Shown here in pieces: positions 1 through 7,827 of a DNA stretch of 64,000 bases. A program made the translations under genes and the position numbers. The notes beneath the pieces are model-generated. The model was given only the letters and a program-made list of their open reading frames with translations. It was not told where the DNA came from and made no database searches. This stretch comes from VRUE01 sp963742535 (lineage in GTDB: Bacteria > Actinomycetota > Thermoleophilia > Solirubrobacterales > 70-9), in NCBI GenBank assembly GCA_963742535.1, contig CAVUMC010000002.1:496001-560000 (forward strand). The letters are read 5' to 3'. The number at the start of each line of letters is the position of its first letter. Position 1 is the first letter of the stretch.

Positions 1-164
1 GAAGCCGGGCGGCGAAGGCTCATGCCCCCGTGATTTCAGCCCCACCCAGAGACAGCCAGAGCATCAGCAAGAGTCATAGATCCAGCTAGTCAGACCCACA
101 GACAGGACCAGCTAGACCTAGACCCATAGGAAGGCAGACCAGCCAGCCAGAAGCAGGCAGGCAG

Positions 165-275
165 CCACCTACAGACAGACCCACAGCACCCACAGCCACC
201 CACAGCACCCACAGCCACCCACAGCACCCACAGCCACCCACAGCACCCACAGCACCCACAGCCACCACCCTCACG
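165..275. repeat. 19-bp tandem repeat array
   Basis: The stretch alternates a 9-base unit (cacagcacc) and a 10-base unit (cacagccacc), giving a 19-base period repeated about four to five times, with more degenerate CAGAC-type copies upstream. It is strongly strand-asymmetric (C/A on the plus strand). It lies in the gene-free 518 bases before the relaxase. Iterated sites beside a relaxase often belong to the transfer origin, but that link is inference. Confidence 0.8.
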
Positions 276-363
276 CACTATCCAGCCGCCTGATGGCGGG
301 ATGGATAAGCGGTCTCCCGGCGCGCCTCAAATTCGCCGGGGCGCGAAGCCGCCGCGCTCGACT

Positions 364-398
364 TCAAAGAAGTGGATCACGAACGACCCCTTCTTTGA
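364..398. promoter_or_regulatory. Inverted repeat upstream of relaxase, candidate oriT or operator
   Basis: Perfect 9-bp arms TCAAAGAAG (364-372) and CTTCTTTGA (390-398) are separated by 17 bases, about 120 bases before the relaxase start. MobF relaxases recognise a hairpin next to the nick site and their oriT usually lies beside the gene, so this is the best oriT candidate in view. A regulatory operator is the alternative. No nick site can be assigned from sequence alone. Confidence 0.35.
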
Positions 399-518
399 CC
401 TCTAAGGCATGAGCGAACCGGTGACGCACGGAAGCCCCCCGGCTGGAGTACGGAGTGCCGTGCCGATTCTTAACGAAAAGAGTGGCGCATTCTCGCCGCC
501 GTTTGGACATAGCTTCTG

Positions 519-3500
519 ATGCTCAGCATTGGAAAGCTCGGAAAAGGCCAGGAGCGCTACTACCTGGAGAAGGTCGCCGAAGGCACCGAGGACTACTACT
601 CCGGCGAGGGCGAGGAGCCGGGCCAGTGGTTAGGCGAAGCTGCGTGCGAGCTTGGTCTCTCCGGCGAGGTCGAGCCGGATCAGCTCGTGGCGATGCTGAC
701 CGGGATGAACCCGGCGACGGGCGAGCCGCTTGGACTGCGAGCCGTCCCCGGCAAAGGCCCGGTGCCCGGATTCGATCTCACCTTCTCCGCTCCCAAGTCG
801 GTCTCCCTGACCTGGGCGCTTGCCGGCCGGGAGATTTCCCCCGAGGTCAAGGCCGCCCACCAGCGCTCAGTCGAAGTCGCCCTCTCCTACATGGAGCGCC
901 ACGCTTGTCTGACCAGGCGCAGCACCGGGGACGGCGGCAGGGTGTTCCTCAACGGCAACGGCTTCCTCGCCGCCGGCTACCTCCATCGCTCATCGCGAAA
1001 CGGCGATCCGCAGCTGCATACGCATGTGCTGATCGCCAACGCGACCAAGGGACCGGACGGCAAATGGACCCGGCTCTACCACCCGGCGATCTACGAACAC
1101 GCCAAGACGGCGGGCTATATCTACGAGGCCCATTTGCGCCACGAACTGACCCGCCGCCTTGGCGTCGAATGGCAGCCGGTTCGCAACGGCATCGCTGAGA
1201 TCAAGGGCTTTGCCGACGAGTGGCTTAAGACCTTCTCGACCCGCCGCGCGGAAATACTCGAGGCGGCCGGTCCCGACGCCTCAGCCCGCGCCCGCCAGGT
1301 GGCGACGCTTGCCAGCCGCAGCGCGAAGGAGAAGGGGCTTGCCCCCGAGAGCCTGCGCGAGCGCTGGCGCGAGCAGGCGAAAGAGATCGGCTTGGACCGT
1401 GACGCCATCGCGCAGACGATGGGCAGGGAGGTCGAGTTGGCCGCCAAACTAACGCTGGCCCAGCTCGACCGCGAGGTGACGGCCCACGCCTCCCACTTCG
1501 ACCGCCGCGACGCGATCCAGGCTGTCGCCAACCTGCATCCCAACGGCGCGGCCGGCCATGAAGTCGAGAGCGCTGCCGACGCCTTCCTCGCTTCGAAGTC
1601 GGTTGTCACCGTGGCCGAGACAGCCAAAGGTCTCCGCTACACGACCAAACGCATCTGGGAACTGGAGCGCCAGGCGCTTGAGGCCGCCAAGCGGATGGCG
1701 GCAGAGCCACGCGGCGAGGCGGGCGAGCTGGTCGCCGCCAGGGTGATCACGGCCCGGCCAACCCTGAATCCCGGCCAGCGCGAGATGGTCCGCCGCCTGC
1801 TCGCGGGCCGCGCGGGCATCGCCGTGGTGATCGGGGAGGCCGGGACCGGCAAGAGCTTCGCCACGGTCTCGGCCTCCGAAGGCTGGGCGCAAGCCGGCTT
1901 CGAGCTGCGAGTCGCAGCGCCGACCTGGAGGGCGGCCAACGTCCTTAGTGCTGAGGGTCTTGAGGCGATGACCGTGGCGGGCTTGCTTCGCGATCTCGAC
2001 CGCGGCGAGCTTGGCCTTTCCTCGCGCTCGGTCCTCCTGGTCGATGAGGCGGGCATGGTCGGCTCGGAGCATCTGGCCCGAGTGATCGGCCACGCCGAGG
2101 AGGCCGGGGCGAAGCTGGTTCTCGTTGGCGATCCCGAGCAGCTCGGCTCGATCGAGGCGGGCGGCCTGTTCTCCGCGATCGCGGAGCGAACCGAGCCCGT
2201 CCACCTTGAAGACGTGATCCGCCACAACCACGAGCTCGACCGCGACGCCGCAAAGCTCATCCGCGAGGGAGCGGGCCGGGAGGCCCTGTCCCTCTACCGA
2301 TCAGCCGAGCGGGTCACGGTCGCCGGGAACGCCGAGGAGCGCCGCGTCGCGATGGTCGAGGACTGGTGGCGCTCCTATTCCCAGGGCGAGGACGCGCTGA
2401 TGGTTGCGAAGCGAAACGTCGAGGTCGAGCGCCTGAATGCGACTGCGCGCGAGTTGGTGGCGTCCGAAGGCAGGCTCGGCGCGGAGGAGATCGAGGTCGG
2501 CGGCGCGGCCTTCGCTGCCGGCGATCAGGTCATCACCCGGATCAACGACCGCGCCGGCGGCATCTACAACCGCGAGCGCTGGGAGGTCGCCCAGGTGGAC
2601 GCCGAGCGCGGGCGGATCGTCCTTGACGGCGTCGACCAATCCCGCCGCGTCGAGGTCGGGCCGAACTACCTCTCTCAGACCACCTTGGGAGGCGAGGCCC
2701 CCGCGCTTCAACACGCCTACGCCGTGACCGCGTATTGCGCCCAGGGCACGACCGTAGATCGGGCCTACGTCATGGCCGACCCGTCGATGGACAAGCAGGA
2801 GTTCTACGTCGCCACCTCGCGCACCCGAGAGCAGACCTATCTGTATGCGACGCCGGAGATTCAGGGTGAGCGCAGCGAGTACGCGCCCGCCGATCCCGAG
2901 CGTGATCCAATCGCTCACGTCGGCGAAGCGGCCGAGCGCGACCGCGCTCAGACCGCCGCCCATGACGAGGCGTTGCGCGCCGAGCTGGCGAAGCTGCCCG
3001 CCGATGAGCTGGCGGCGCGGCGAAGCGAGCTGGGAGGCCCCGCCCGCCGGGAGGCCCACGACCAGGAGAGCTACGAGCGCCAGCGCGAGGCCGTCGCCAG
3101 GCTTCGCCGTCAGGTCGAGCGGGCCAGCGCCGACCGTGAAGCCGCAGAAGCGCTCGGCAGGCGTGAGCGCCGCGCGAAGCTGCCCGATACTCAGACGCGC
3201 GAGGCGATGTTCAAGGAGATGCTGAGCAGGGAGACCGCGACGCTTGAGCAGATGGAGCCACCGGGCACGGAGACGCGGCGCGAGCGCGAGCTTGCCGATC
3301 ATCTTCTCGCCGCCCGCTCAAACCAAGCGCTCGCCGCCGCTCGCATCGCTCCGCCCGAGTACATCGTCAAGGAGCTAGGGGAGCGACCAGCCGACCCGGC
3401 AAAGGCCAAGGCTTGGGATCGCGGCGTCCAGGGCGTCGAGCGCTACCGACTCGAACGAGGGGTGAAGGACACCAGCCACGCCTTCGGCCGCGAACCGCAG

Positions 3501-3638
3501 GGTGGCGCGCAGCGCGCAGCGCAGGAGGCGGCACGACGGCGACTTGCCGAGGCTCAGCGCAGGCTTGGCCTTGAGCAGCAGCTAGCGCTAAGGGACAGGA
3601 CGAGGAGCATCGAGCGAGGTTTCAGCATCGGTCGGTGA
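519..3638 (+). CDS. MobF-family conjugative relaxase with C-terminal helicase (TrwC/TraA type)
   Basis: A 1039-aa protein with a relaxase and a helicase in one chain, as in TrwC/TraI. It would nick oriT and unwind the transferred strand. N-terminal tyrosine pairs at residues 14-15 and 26-27 are nicking candidates. The LHTHV motif (His167, His169) belongs to the metal-binding histidine triad, preceded by the SAPKSVSL block. The RecD-like part has Walker A GEAGTGKS near residue 439, Walker B LLVDEAG near 505 and a late YCAQGTT motif near 740. The last 280 residues are Arg/Glu-rich, probably helical. The ATG at 519 gives the MLSIGKLG start typical of the family. No type IV secretion genes are visible, so the element may be mobilizable or the rest lies left of the window. 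Confidence 0.95.
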   Translation: MLSIGKLGKGQERYYLEKVAEGTEDYYSGEGEEPGQWLGEAACELGLSGEVEPDQLVAMLTGMNPATGEPLGLRAVPGKGPVPGFDLTFSAPKSVSLTWALAGREISPEVKAAHQRSVEVALSYMERHACLTRRSTGDGGRVFLNGNGFLAAGYLHRSSRNGDPQLHTHVLIANATKGPDGKWTRLYHPAIYEHAKTAGYIYEAHLRHELTRRLGVEWQPVRNGIAEIKGFADEWLKTFSTRRAEILEAAGPDASARARQVATLASRSAKEKGLAPESLRERWREQAKEIGLDRDAIAQTMGREVELAAKLTLAQLDREVTAHASHFDRRDAIQAVANLHPNGAAGHEVESAADAFLASKSVVTVAETAKGLRYTTKRIWELERQALEAAKRMAAEPRGEAGELVAARVITARPTLNPGQREMVRRLLAGRAGIAVVIGEAGTGKSFATVSASEGWAQAGFELRVAAPTWRAANVLSAEGLEAMTVAGLLRDLDRGELGLSSRSVLLVDEAGMVGSEHLARVIGHAEEAGAKLVLVGDPEQLGSIEAGGLFSAIAERTEPVHLEDVIRHNHELDRDAAKLIREGAGREALSLYRSAERVTVAGNAEERRVAMVEDWWRSYSQGEDALMVAKRNVEVERLNATARELVASEGRLGAEEIEVGGAAFAAGDQVITRINDRAGGIYNRERWEVAQVDAERGRIVLDGVDQSRRVEVGPNYLSQTTLGGEAPALQHAYAVTAYCAQGTTVDRAYVMADPSMDKQEFYVATSRTREQTYLYATPEIQGERSEYAPADPERDPIAHVGEAAERDRAQTAAHDEALRAELAKLPADELAARRSELGGPARREAHDQESYERQREAVARLRRQVERASADREAAEALGRRERRAKLPDTQTREAMFKEMLSRETATLEQMEPPGTETRRERELADHLLAARSNQALAAARIAPPEYIVKELGERPADPAKAKAWDRGVQGVERYRLERGVKDTSHAFGREPQGGAQRAAQEAARRRLAEAQRRLGLEQQLALRDRTRSIERGFSIGR

Positions 3639-3683
3639 GCGCCCCGACCTGCGCAAGTGAAGCGCCGCGCTCGCGCTGGTCAA

Positions 3684-3713
3684 CCCCCTGCGGGGGCCGG
3701 TCGCTGCGCGACC
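3684..3713 (+). terminator. Twin short hairpins after the relaxase
   Basis: Two stems follow each other: CCCCC-TGC-GGGGG (3684-3696) and GGTCGC-TGC-GCGACC (3699-3713), 46 bases after the relaxase stop. No T-tract follows, so this is a possible but not canonical terminator. Confidence 0.45.
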
Positions 3714-3794
3714 TTGACAAGCGCTCTCGCGGCGCTGGCTTTGCGGGTAGGTCGGCGGGGGCGAATTGTCAGTGTGACGCCCAGCATCAGCAGG

Positions 3795-4397
3795 CTAGGT
3801 GGACAATCTCCGATTGTCTGAAGACTTCACGCCACTACGCGCAGACCGTTCACTGGGACTCCTTAGGCCGCAGGAATCAGCTAGGGCCTCGAAAAGGTCT
3901 GCGCTCAAAGGAAGGAATGTCTGGTCGACATAGTCCCAGGGCGTCGGCCTCTCCCCCGTGCTGATTACGCCCCGTTCGGCAATCTCTTTGATCGCATTGA
4001 TGACTTCTCCAACTAGCTCCGATACCTCGTGATGAGGACCGAATGCGAGTCGCGCCAAGCCGCGGACTGAGTCGAACTCCTCAATGGCAGTCTTCACCGA
4101 CGGACCCATGCGTCCTTGGCTAGGCGGAAGTACATCGCCAGGCCTGATCCCCGTTCGGCGACCAAACTTCTTCCCGACAGGAACTCGCCAGTTCTCTGGG
4201 TTGTGCCAAGCGAGAATTCCCGTCTCGGCACCTTGAAGCCAGCGAGCAATTTCAAGTCCAGCCTGTCGTCGCCCCTCGACTTGCAGGCCCTGTCGCTGGA
4301 GGCGCAGAGCGCGCTGGGCGTTCCACAGCGCCACGACCACCGCAGCCATCGTGGCAGCCGCCGCAGCGATCTCAACTGCAAGCGATTCGTTGGTCAT
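3795..4397 (-). CDS. Membrane-anchored hypothetical protein coupled to the TA-like pair
   Basis: A 200-aa protein of unknown function. The ATG at 4397 overlaps the upstream stop as ATGA, so it is probably translated with the two genes before it. Residues about 6-25 form a hydrophobic helix (AAAAATMAAVVVALW), followed by a basic, probably helical segment. That fits a single N-terminal anchor with a cytoplasmic domain. A longer frame reaching 4607 exists but is a shadow of the upstream gene. I recognise no domain. Its place as third gene of an apparent toxin-antitoxin operon is the main clue. Confidence 0.6.
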   Translation of the reverse strand: MTNESLAVEIAAAAATMAAVVVALWNAQRALRLQRQGLQVEGRRQAGLEIARWLQGAETGILAWHNPENWRVPVGKKFGRRTGIRPGDVLPPSQGRMGPSVKTAIEEFDSVRGLARLAFGPHHEVSELVGEVINAIKEIAERGVISTGERPTPWDYVDQTFLPLSADLFEALADSCGLRSPSERSARSGVKSSDNRRLST

Positions 4398-4768
4398 TTC
4401 AGCCGCTGGTTGGCTATTTCGTAGACCGTTTCGGCGTTCGACTCTGGTGGGTGATGGCGAACCCCAAAGGCGAATACACGAAGGGCCATTGGGCGATCCG
4501 GGTGGGTCACCGCGACGAACACGGCACCAAAGCGCCCGTCCGGCCAAGGCACATAGGTCTTGACACAGCCACCGAGCATCGTGCCGTCCTGACCCCCGTC
4601 GTGGCACGCCTTAAGCCGAGACTTCACAATGCCGCCTTCGCGGCGCAACTCCTTGCGGAATTCGCGGAGCGCGTTCTCGGCGCTCGCGGGGAGTCGTTCC
4701 AGGTCCTCTGTCAGCGCGTCCTCGTCAAAGCCGACCGGGAAGACCGGCTCCGGCCGCGCTTCGGCCAC
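4394..4768 (-). CDS. Putative RelE-like toxin
   Basis: A 124-aa protein. Its C-terminal half (RPMALRVFAFGVRHHPP, ending VYEIANQRL) resembles small RelE/HigB-like toxins that end in a V-Y-E-I-A-x-x-R-L strand. If so it would be a ribosome-dependent or free mRNA endonuclease; the family call is by eye and modest. It starts 2 bases after the upstream small gene and its stop overlaps the next start, the usual antitoxin-toxin order. A mobile-element setting is typical for such modules. Confidence 0.55.
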   Translation of the reverse strand: MAEARPEPVFPVGFDEDALTEDLERLPASAENALREFRKELRREGGIVKSRLKACHDGGQDGTMLGGCVKTYVPWPDGRFGAVFVAVTHPDRPMALRVFAFGVRHHPPESNAETVYEIANQRLK

Positions 4769-4770
4769 GC

Positions 4771-4971
4771 TTAACCCTCGTCGTCGGTTGGCAGCGAGCC
4801 GAAATGGCGATCGAACTCCTCGGGACTGAGTCGCTGCTCTCCGTGACGAGCGAGGATCGCCTCAATCGAGGTATCACGACCCTCCACCGCCTCAAGCGCC
4901 GCTAGCGCTGCATCCAGCCGATCCTCAGACAGGTGATCCAGCACGGCATGGGCTTTCTCTCGGGTCGTCAC
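4771..4971 (-). CDS. Putative antitoxin
   Basis: A 66-aa acidic protein from the GTG at 4971, beginning MTTREKAHAVLDHL. Many small antitoxins begin with a similar Thr-Arg-Glu-Lys helix. An alternative GTG at 5034 would add 21 residues of less natural sequence, and neither start has a clear Shine-Dalgarno. The stop lies 2 bases from the next gene. It probably neutralises the downstream toxin-like protein, perhaps with autoregulation; no DNA-binding fold was recognised with certainty. Confidence 0.55.
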   Translation of the reverse strand: MTTREKAHAVLDHLSEDRLDAALAALEAVEGRDTSIEAILARHGEQRLSPEEFDRHFGSLPTDDEG

Positions 4972-5075
4972 GAGATAAATGGTAGCCGGGAGACCAGCCA
5001 CTTGCCCAGGATCGGAGGAGGGAAGCCGCCTCACAGCCAGCGGTTCGTGTCCGCAGCCCTTACGAAACTTCGCGC

Positions 5076-5555
5076 ATGTGCCTCAATACTTGGGCAATCG
5101 TCCTGGCAGCCCTCGGCGGCGCATCGGAGCTATTCGGGCTTGCGATGGTTGTTCGCGAGATCTCAAGCGATCGAGATCGCGCCAGGACCCTCCTCGACAA
5201 GGAACGGAACTTCCAGCCGGCACGTCGCGGGAACCCACGTCGCGTCCACGCTTCGTCGCTCGAAAGTAGATCCCCCTTGACCCAGATGCAACGTGGAGGA
5301 ACCGAGCGTCAGATCCTCGGGCAGATCGCGAGCTTGGCAACCGGAATGAACAGACTCACTCACGAAACCGGCGATGCGCTTGACAAACGGACGGGGGAAC
5401 TTCTGACCGAGATTGACAAAGGCGACGCTGCCCTCAACGCAGTTCTTCGTGAGCTTCTCGGCGCAAACATCAGAGAGAGAGTGATCGGCGTAGCTGCAAT
5501 CGGCGTCGGGATCGCCTTGTCTATGGCGGCATCCATCCTCAGCAGCATTAACTAG
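5076..5555 (+). CDS. Hypothetical two-TM membrane protein
   Basis: A 159-aa protein with an N-terminal hydrophobic helix (residues about 5-25), a charged, probably helical middle and a C-terminal hydrophobic helix (about 137-156, VIGVAAIGVGIALSMAAS). The protein would be anchored at both ends. It sits between the divergent TA-like operon and the HNH gene inside the mobile element. No family is recognised; the ATG at 5076 has no strong Shine-Dalgarno, so start and existence are moderately certain. Confidence 0.5.
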   Translation: MCLNTWAIVLAALGGASELFGLAMVVREISSDRDRARTLLDKERNFQPARRGNPRRVHASSLESRSPLTQMQRGGTERQILGQIASLATGMNRLTHETGDALDKRTGELLTEIDKGDAALNAVLRELLGANIRERVIGVAAIGVGIALSMAASILSSIN

Positions 5556-5593
5556 AAGCGACCCGTCCGAAAGCCGGTGCTAGAACTGGCTGG

Positions 5594-6654
5594 GTGCCCA
5601 CAGAGATCCGCTGTACGTACTGCCTCCAGAACAAGCCAGCCGAGCGCTTCGCAGAGCAGGGAGACCACATCATCCCGGCGGCGCTTGGCGGAAAGTGGGT
5701 CGACCCAAAAGTCTGCGATCACTGCAACCAGCGCGCTAACAAGGCCGCGGACGAGCTGATCGCCAAGGACTCACTGGTCCACTTCCTACGGGACGCCTAC
5801 CAAGTTCCCGACCGTCGCGGCCATACCCCTCCCCCCTGCCGCTTCTTTGTTTCAGTCCCCCAGGGTGGCGGGGTGCATGTAACCCTTGGCGAGAAGGGCC
5901 CCTCTTCGAGGCGGGGATGCCCGCTGTGGTCATGAAGAGACTGGGAATTGGCGGTCCGACAGATCAAGCCGGCCTTGGGAAGGTGGTTGCCACTCAACTT
6001 GGGCTGGATAGCGCCTCCGAGGCAGAGTCAATCCGCCTCGCTCGCGCGGCGCAGGAGTCGGCAGCCAAGCCGACTCCGCCGACAGCTTGGTCCCGATTCA
6101 TGGCCAAGATCGGTCTTGCTTCCGGTCGTGAGGCTTACGGAGATGACTGGCTGGGCAGTCGACAGGCGTTGATCTTGAGTTGTGATCTCCTAGGCAGCAA
6201 AGCTCCGCAGTTCTCTCAGCGCAGCCACTATCCACCGGTCGAGCGCGTGTGGCCGTTCGAGCCTCCGAAGCACCGCATCTGGATTGAGCCACATAACGAC
6301 ACGGCCGTCCTCATGGTTGTGTTGTTCGGCCAAGTGCAGGGTGCGGTCCCCGTTGGGGACCTGCCTGGCCCCACGGCCGATCCATCGGCATGGTCCATCG
6401 ACCCATTGGTAGGGCGCGTTGAGCGTTCGACCTATCCGGCTGTGAAGTTCGGCACGGCTATGGCCCAATTGACCCAGGAAGGTCATGACGTTGTGGCATT
6501 CCCAGATTCGGAGCACCCGTTCTTTTTCGTTGCAGACGGGCCGAATGGACCTGCGGACCTGCCGATCCCAACGATGCGCGCAAACTCTCCAGCCCACGGA
6601 CTCGAATTGTTTAACCAGGCGCGACGGACTGAAGAGGCCGACGAGTCGCCATGA
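5594..6654 (+). pseudogene. HNH-type (HNH_5-like) endonuclease gene split by a -1 frameshift
   Basis: The first frame (5594-5935) starts MPTEIRCTYC and shows a CxxC, the HIIPAALGG motif and a CDHCN motif, as in zinc-bound HNH proteins. The second frame (5917-6654) continues with MKRLGIGGPTDQ, which reads as the same protein. One extra C in the run at 5899-5902 would join them as GEKGPLFEAGMP, giving about 350 aa. Either one base has been lost in the DNA or the assembly, or a -1 shift occurs. The slip site G-GGC-CCC happens to fit a canonical X-XXY-YYZ heptamer. It lies just inside the element boundary. Confidence 0.7.
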
Positions 6655-6826
6655 CCTACACAAGGGGAGCATTGACCTCCATCGCCCCGCGCCTTTCGAA
6701 GGCAACCGCTCGTGCGCCAGTGGTGCGCCAGTCAGCCCCCGAAACAGCCGGATTCAGCCGGACACAGCCGGATTAGGTTTGGCTCTATAGGCCGTTTTCC
6801 GCTCTACCAAGCGGTCTTTGTTCAGC
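6655..6826. other. Gene-free element end with short direct repeats
   Basis: No gene is supported here. There are two copies of GTGCGCCAGT near 6713-6732 and three tandem 10-base copies of CAGCCGGAtt/ca at 6745-6774, immediately inside the att scar. Such repeats next to att can be recombinase or excisionase arm sites; that role is inferred from position only. No integrase gene is in the window. Confidence 0.55.
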
Positions 6827-6880
6827 TTGAGGGCCTTGTGTCCCTAACGGGACGTGATGGTTCGACTCCATTCAGCCGCA
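6827..6880 (+). other. Displaced 3' half of tRNA-Leu(GAG), att site of the mobile element
   Basis: The sequence matches a tRNA-Leu from the anticodon loop to the 3' end: loop TTGAGGG with anticodon GAG (6827-6833), stem strand CCTTG, long variable arm GTCCC-TAAC-GGGAC (6840-6853), T-arm GATGG-TTCGACT-CCATT (6856-6872), acceptor strand CAGCCGC (6873-6879) and discriminator A. The five bases before the loop (TCAGC) cannot pair with CCTTG and no D-arm precedes, so the 5' half is missing. This is the usual footprint of an element integrated into a tRNA gene, extending leftward from here. Confidence 0.85.
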
Positions 6881-6887
6881 TTGAGAA

Positions 6888-6908
6888 GGCCCCGCAAAAA
6901 GCGGGGCC
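6888..6908 (+). terminator. Hairpin after tRNA-Leu remnant
   Basis: A perfect 8-bp GC stem GGCCCCGC / GCGGGGCC with an AAAAA loop. Probably the native terminator of the original tRNA-Leu gene, left with its displaced 3' half. No T-tract follows on the plus strand. It could also end the minus-strand arsC transcript. Confidence 0.6.
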
Positions 6909-6974
6909 CTGCTCACCCGGAGAGATCCCGTTGCCGTAGTACCCCGCAGGAAGTGAAGCGCGGAAGTCCTCGTT

Positions 6975-7370
6975 TTAGGCGTCGTCAAGTTCGCCAAGCA
7001 GCGCCTTGACCCTCTCCGCGATCTTGTTACGAGTGGCGCGGACGACATCGACTGACTGGCCCTTGGGGTCGGGCAGATCCCAATCGACGTAACGGACACC
7101 GGGCACGTAGGGGCACTTGTCCCCGCAGCCCATCGTCACCACCACGTCTGCCCACTCAGCGTCCTCGACGCTGAGCAGCCTGGGCACTCGATCGGCGAGG
7201 TCGACGCCAAGCTCGTTCATTACCTCGACCACCTCGGGATGGACTCGCTCGCCGGGCGTCGTCCCGGCCGAGCGGGCATCGTGCCGCCCTTCCGCCGCGC
7301 GTTCGAAGAGCGCCTGGCTCATCTGCGAGCGCCCGGCGTTGTGAAGACAGACGAAGAGGGCGTTAGCCAT
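6975..7370 (-). CDS. arsC: Arsenate reductase, low-molecular-weight phosphatase type
   Basis: A 131-aa cytoplasmic enzyme reducing arsenate to arsenite. The P-loop is CLHNAGR (Cys8 to Arg14, CX5R). Cys82 and Cys86 (GCGDKC) would complete the disulfide cascade, and the DLPDP segment carries the general-acid Asp. This is the thioredoxin- or mycothiol-coupled class rather than the glutaredoxin class. Its start overlaps the preceding tiny ORF by 8 bases, and it closes the arsR operon opposite the aquaporin gene, so arsenite produced here could leave through that channel. Confidence 0.93.
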   Translation of the reverse strand: MANALFVCLHNAGRSQMSQALFERAAEGRHDARSAGTTPGERVHPEVVEVMNELGVDLADRVPRLLSVEDAEWADVVVTMGCGDKCPYVPGVRYVDWDLPDPKGQSVDVVRATRNKIAERVKALLGELDDA

Positions 7371-7461
7371 GTTGGTGCTCGCCCTCGCCGTAGAAGCAGT
7401 CGGCCTGTTGCTCGGGAGGGCAGCAGGTCGAGGTCGCGGCGCCCGCGGATGAATCGGTCAT
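7363..7461 (-). CDS. 32-residue Cys/His-rich peptide in the ars operon
   Basis: An unlisted short frame of 32 aa: a Ser/Thr-rich start, STCCPPEQQADC in the middle and EHQHG at the end. Cys13, Cys14 and Cys22 with two His suggest a metal or arsenite ligand set. Its ATG overlaps the arsR stop (ATGA) and its stop lies within the arsC start region (8-base overlap), so it is positioned for coupled translation. The CCxPEQQ-x-C pattern recalls N-termini of some arsenite methyltransferases and ArsR proteins. Function is unknown: chaperone, sensor or leader peptide are options. Confidence 0.55.
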   Translation of the reverse strand: MTDSSAGAATSTCCPPEQQADCFYGEGEHQHG

Positions 7462-7811
7462 CTCAGCCATGCGGACACTTCCTCCAGGGACTCGGGGATC
7501 ACGTAGTAGTAGGCCCAAAGGCCCCGTCGCTCGGAGCCGACGACGCCGGCTTCGCGCAGCTTCTTGAGGTGGTGGGAGACGGTGGGCTGGGAAAGGTCGA
7601 AAAGCGGCACAAGCTCGCAGACACAGACTTTCCCGGCGTGCTTTCTCAGTACGTCCACGAGCTGAAGGCGGATCGGGTCGCCGAGGGCTTTGGCGATCGT
7701 CGCCATGCGCTCGGCCTGCTCGCGCTCAACGTCGGGATAGACGACCGGCTCGCAGCAGGGTTCCCCCGCCGGGCGCTTGGTCTTCGGGGCAAGGTCCAGA
7801 TCGACGGCCAT
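7458..7811 (-). CDS. arsR: ArsR-family arsenic-responsive repressor
   Basis: A 117-aa winged-helix repressor. The helix-turn-helix segment is LSQPTVSHHLKKLREAG. Cys63 and Cys65 (KVCVCEL) form the family's metalloid site in the DNA-binding helix, and Cys19-Cys20 near the N-terminus may supply extra ligands. Arsenite binding would release the divergent promoter region between 7812 and 7897, inducing both arsC and the aquaporin gene. The stop codon overlaps the start of the Cys-rich peptide. Confidence 0.92.
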   Translation of the reverse strand: MAVDLDLAPKTKRPAGEPCCEPVVYPDVEREQAERMATIAKALGDPIRLQLVDVLRKHAGKVCVCELVPLFDLSQPTVSHHLKKLREAGVVGSERRGLWAYYYVIPESLEEVSAWLR

Positions 7812-7827
7812 CTATTTACATATATCT

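Noticed and set aside
165..275. CRISPR-like array
   Set aside because: Period of 19 bases with no unique spacers; simple tandem repeat. No cas genes seen.
86..278. Two open frames on the minus strand in the 19-bp repeat region
   Set aside because: They are Trp/Cys/Gly/Val repeats produced by the tandem array in different frames; no ribosome site and no natural protein character.
3635..3964. Open frame after the relaxase (109 aa)
   Set aside because: Composition is shadow-like, spans the twin hairpins and runs into the opposite-strand gene; no family or ribosome site.
6741..6880. Complete tRNA or tmRNA at the element end
   Set aside because: No D-arm or acceptor 5' strand is present upstream, and the anticodon stem cannot close; only the 3' half exists.
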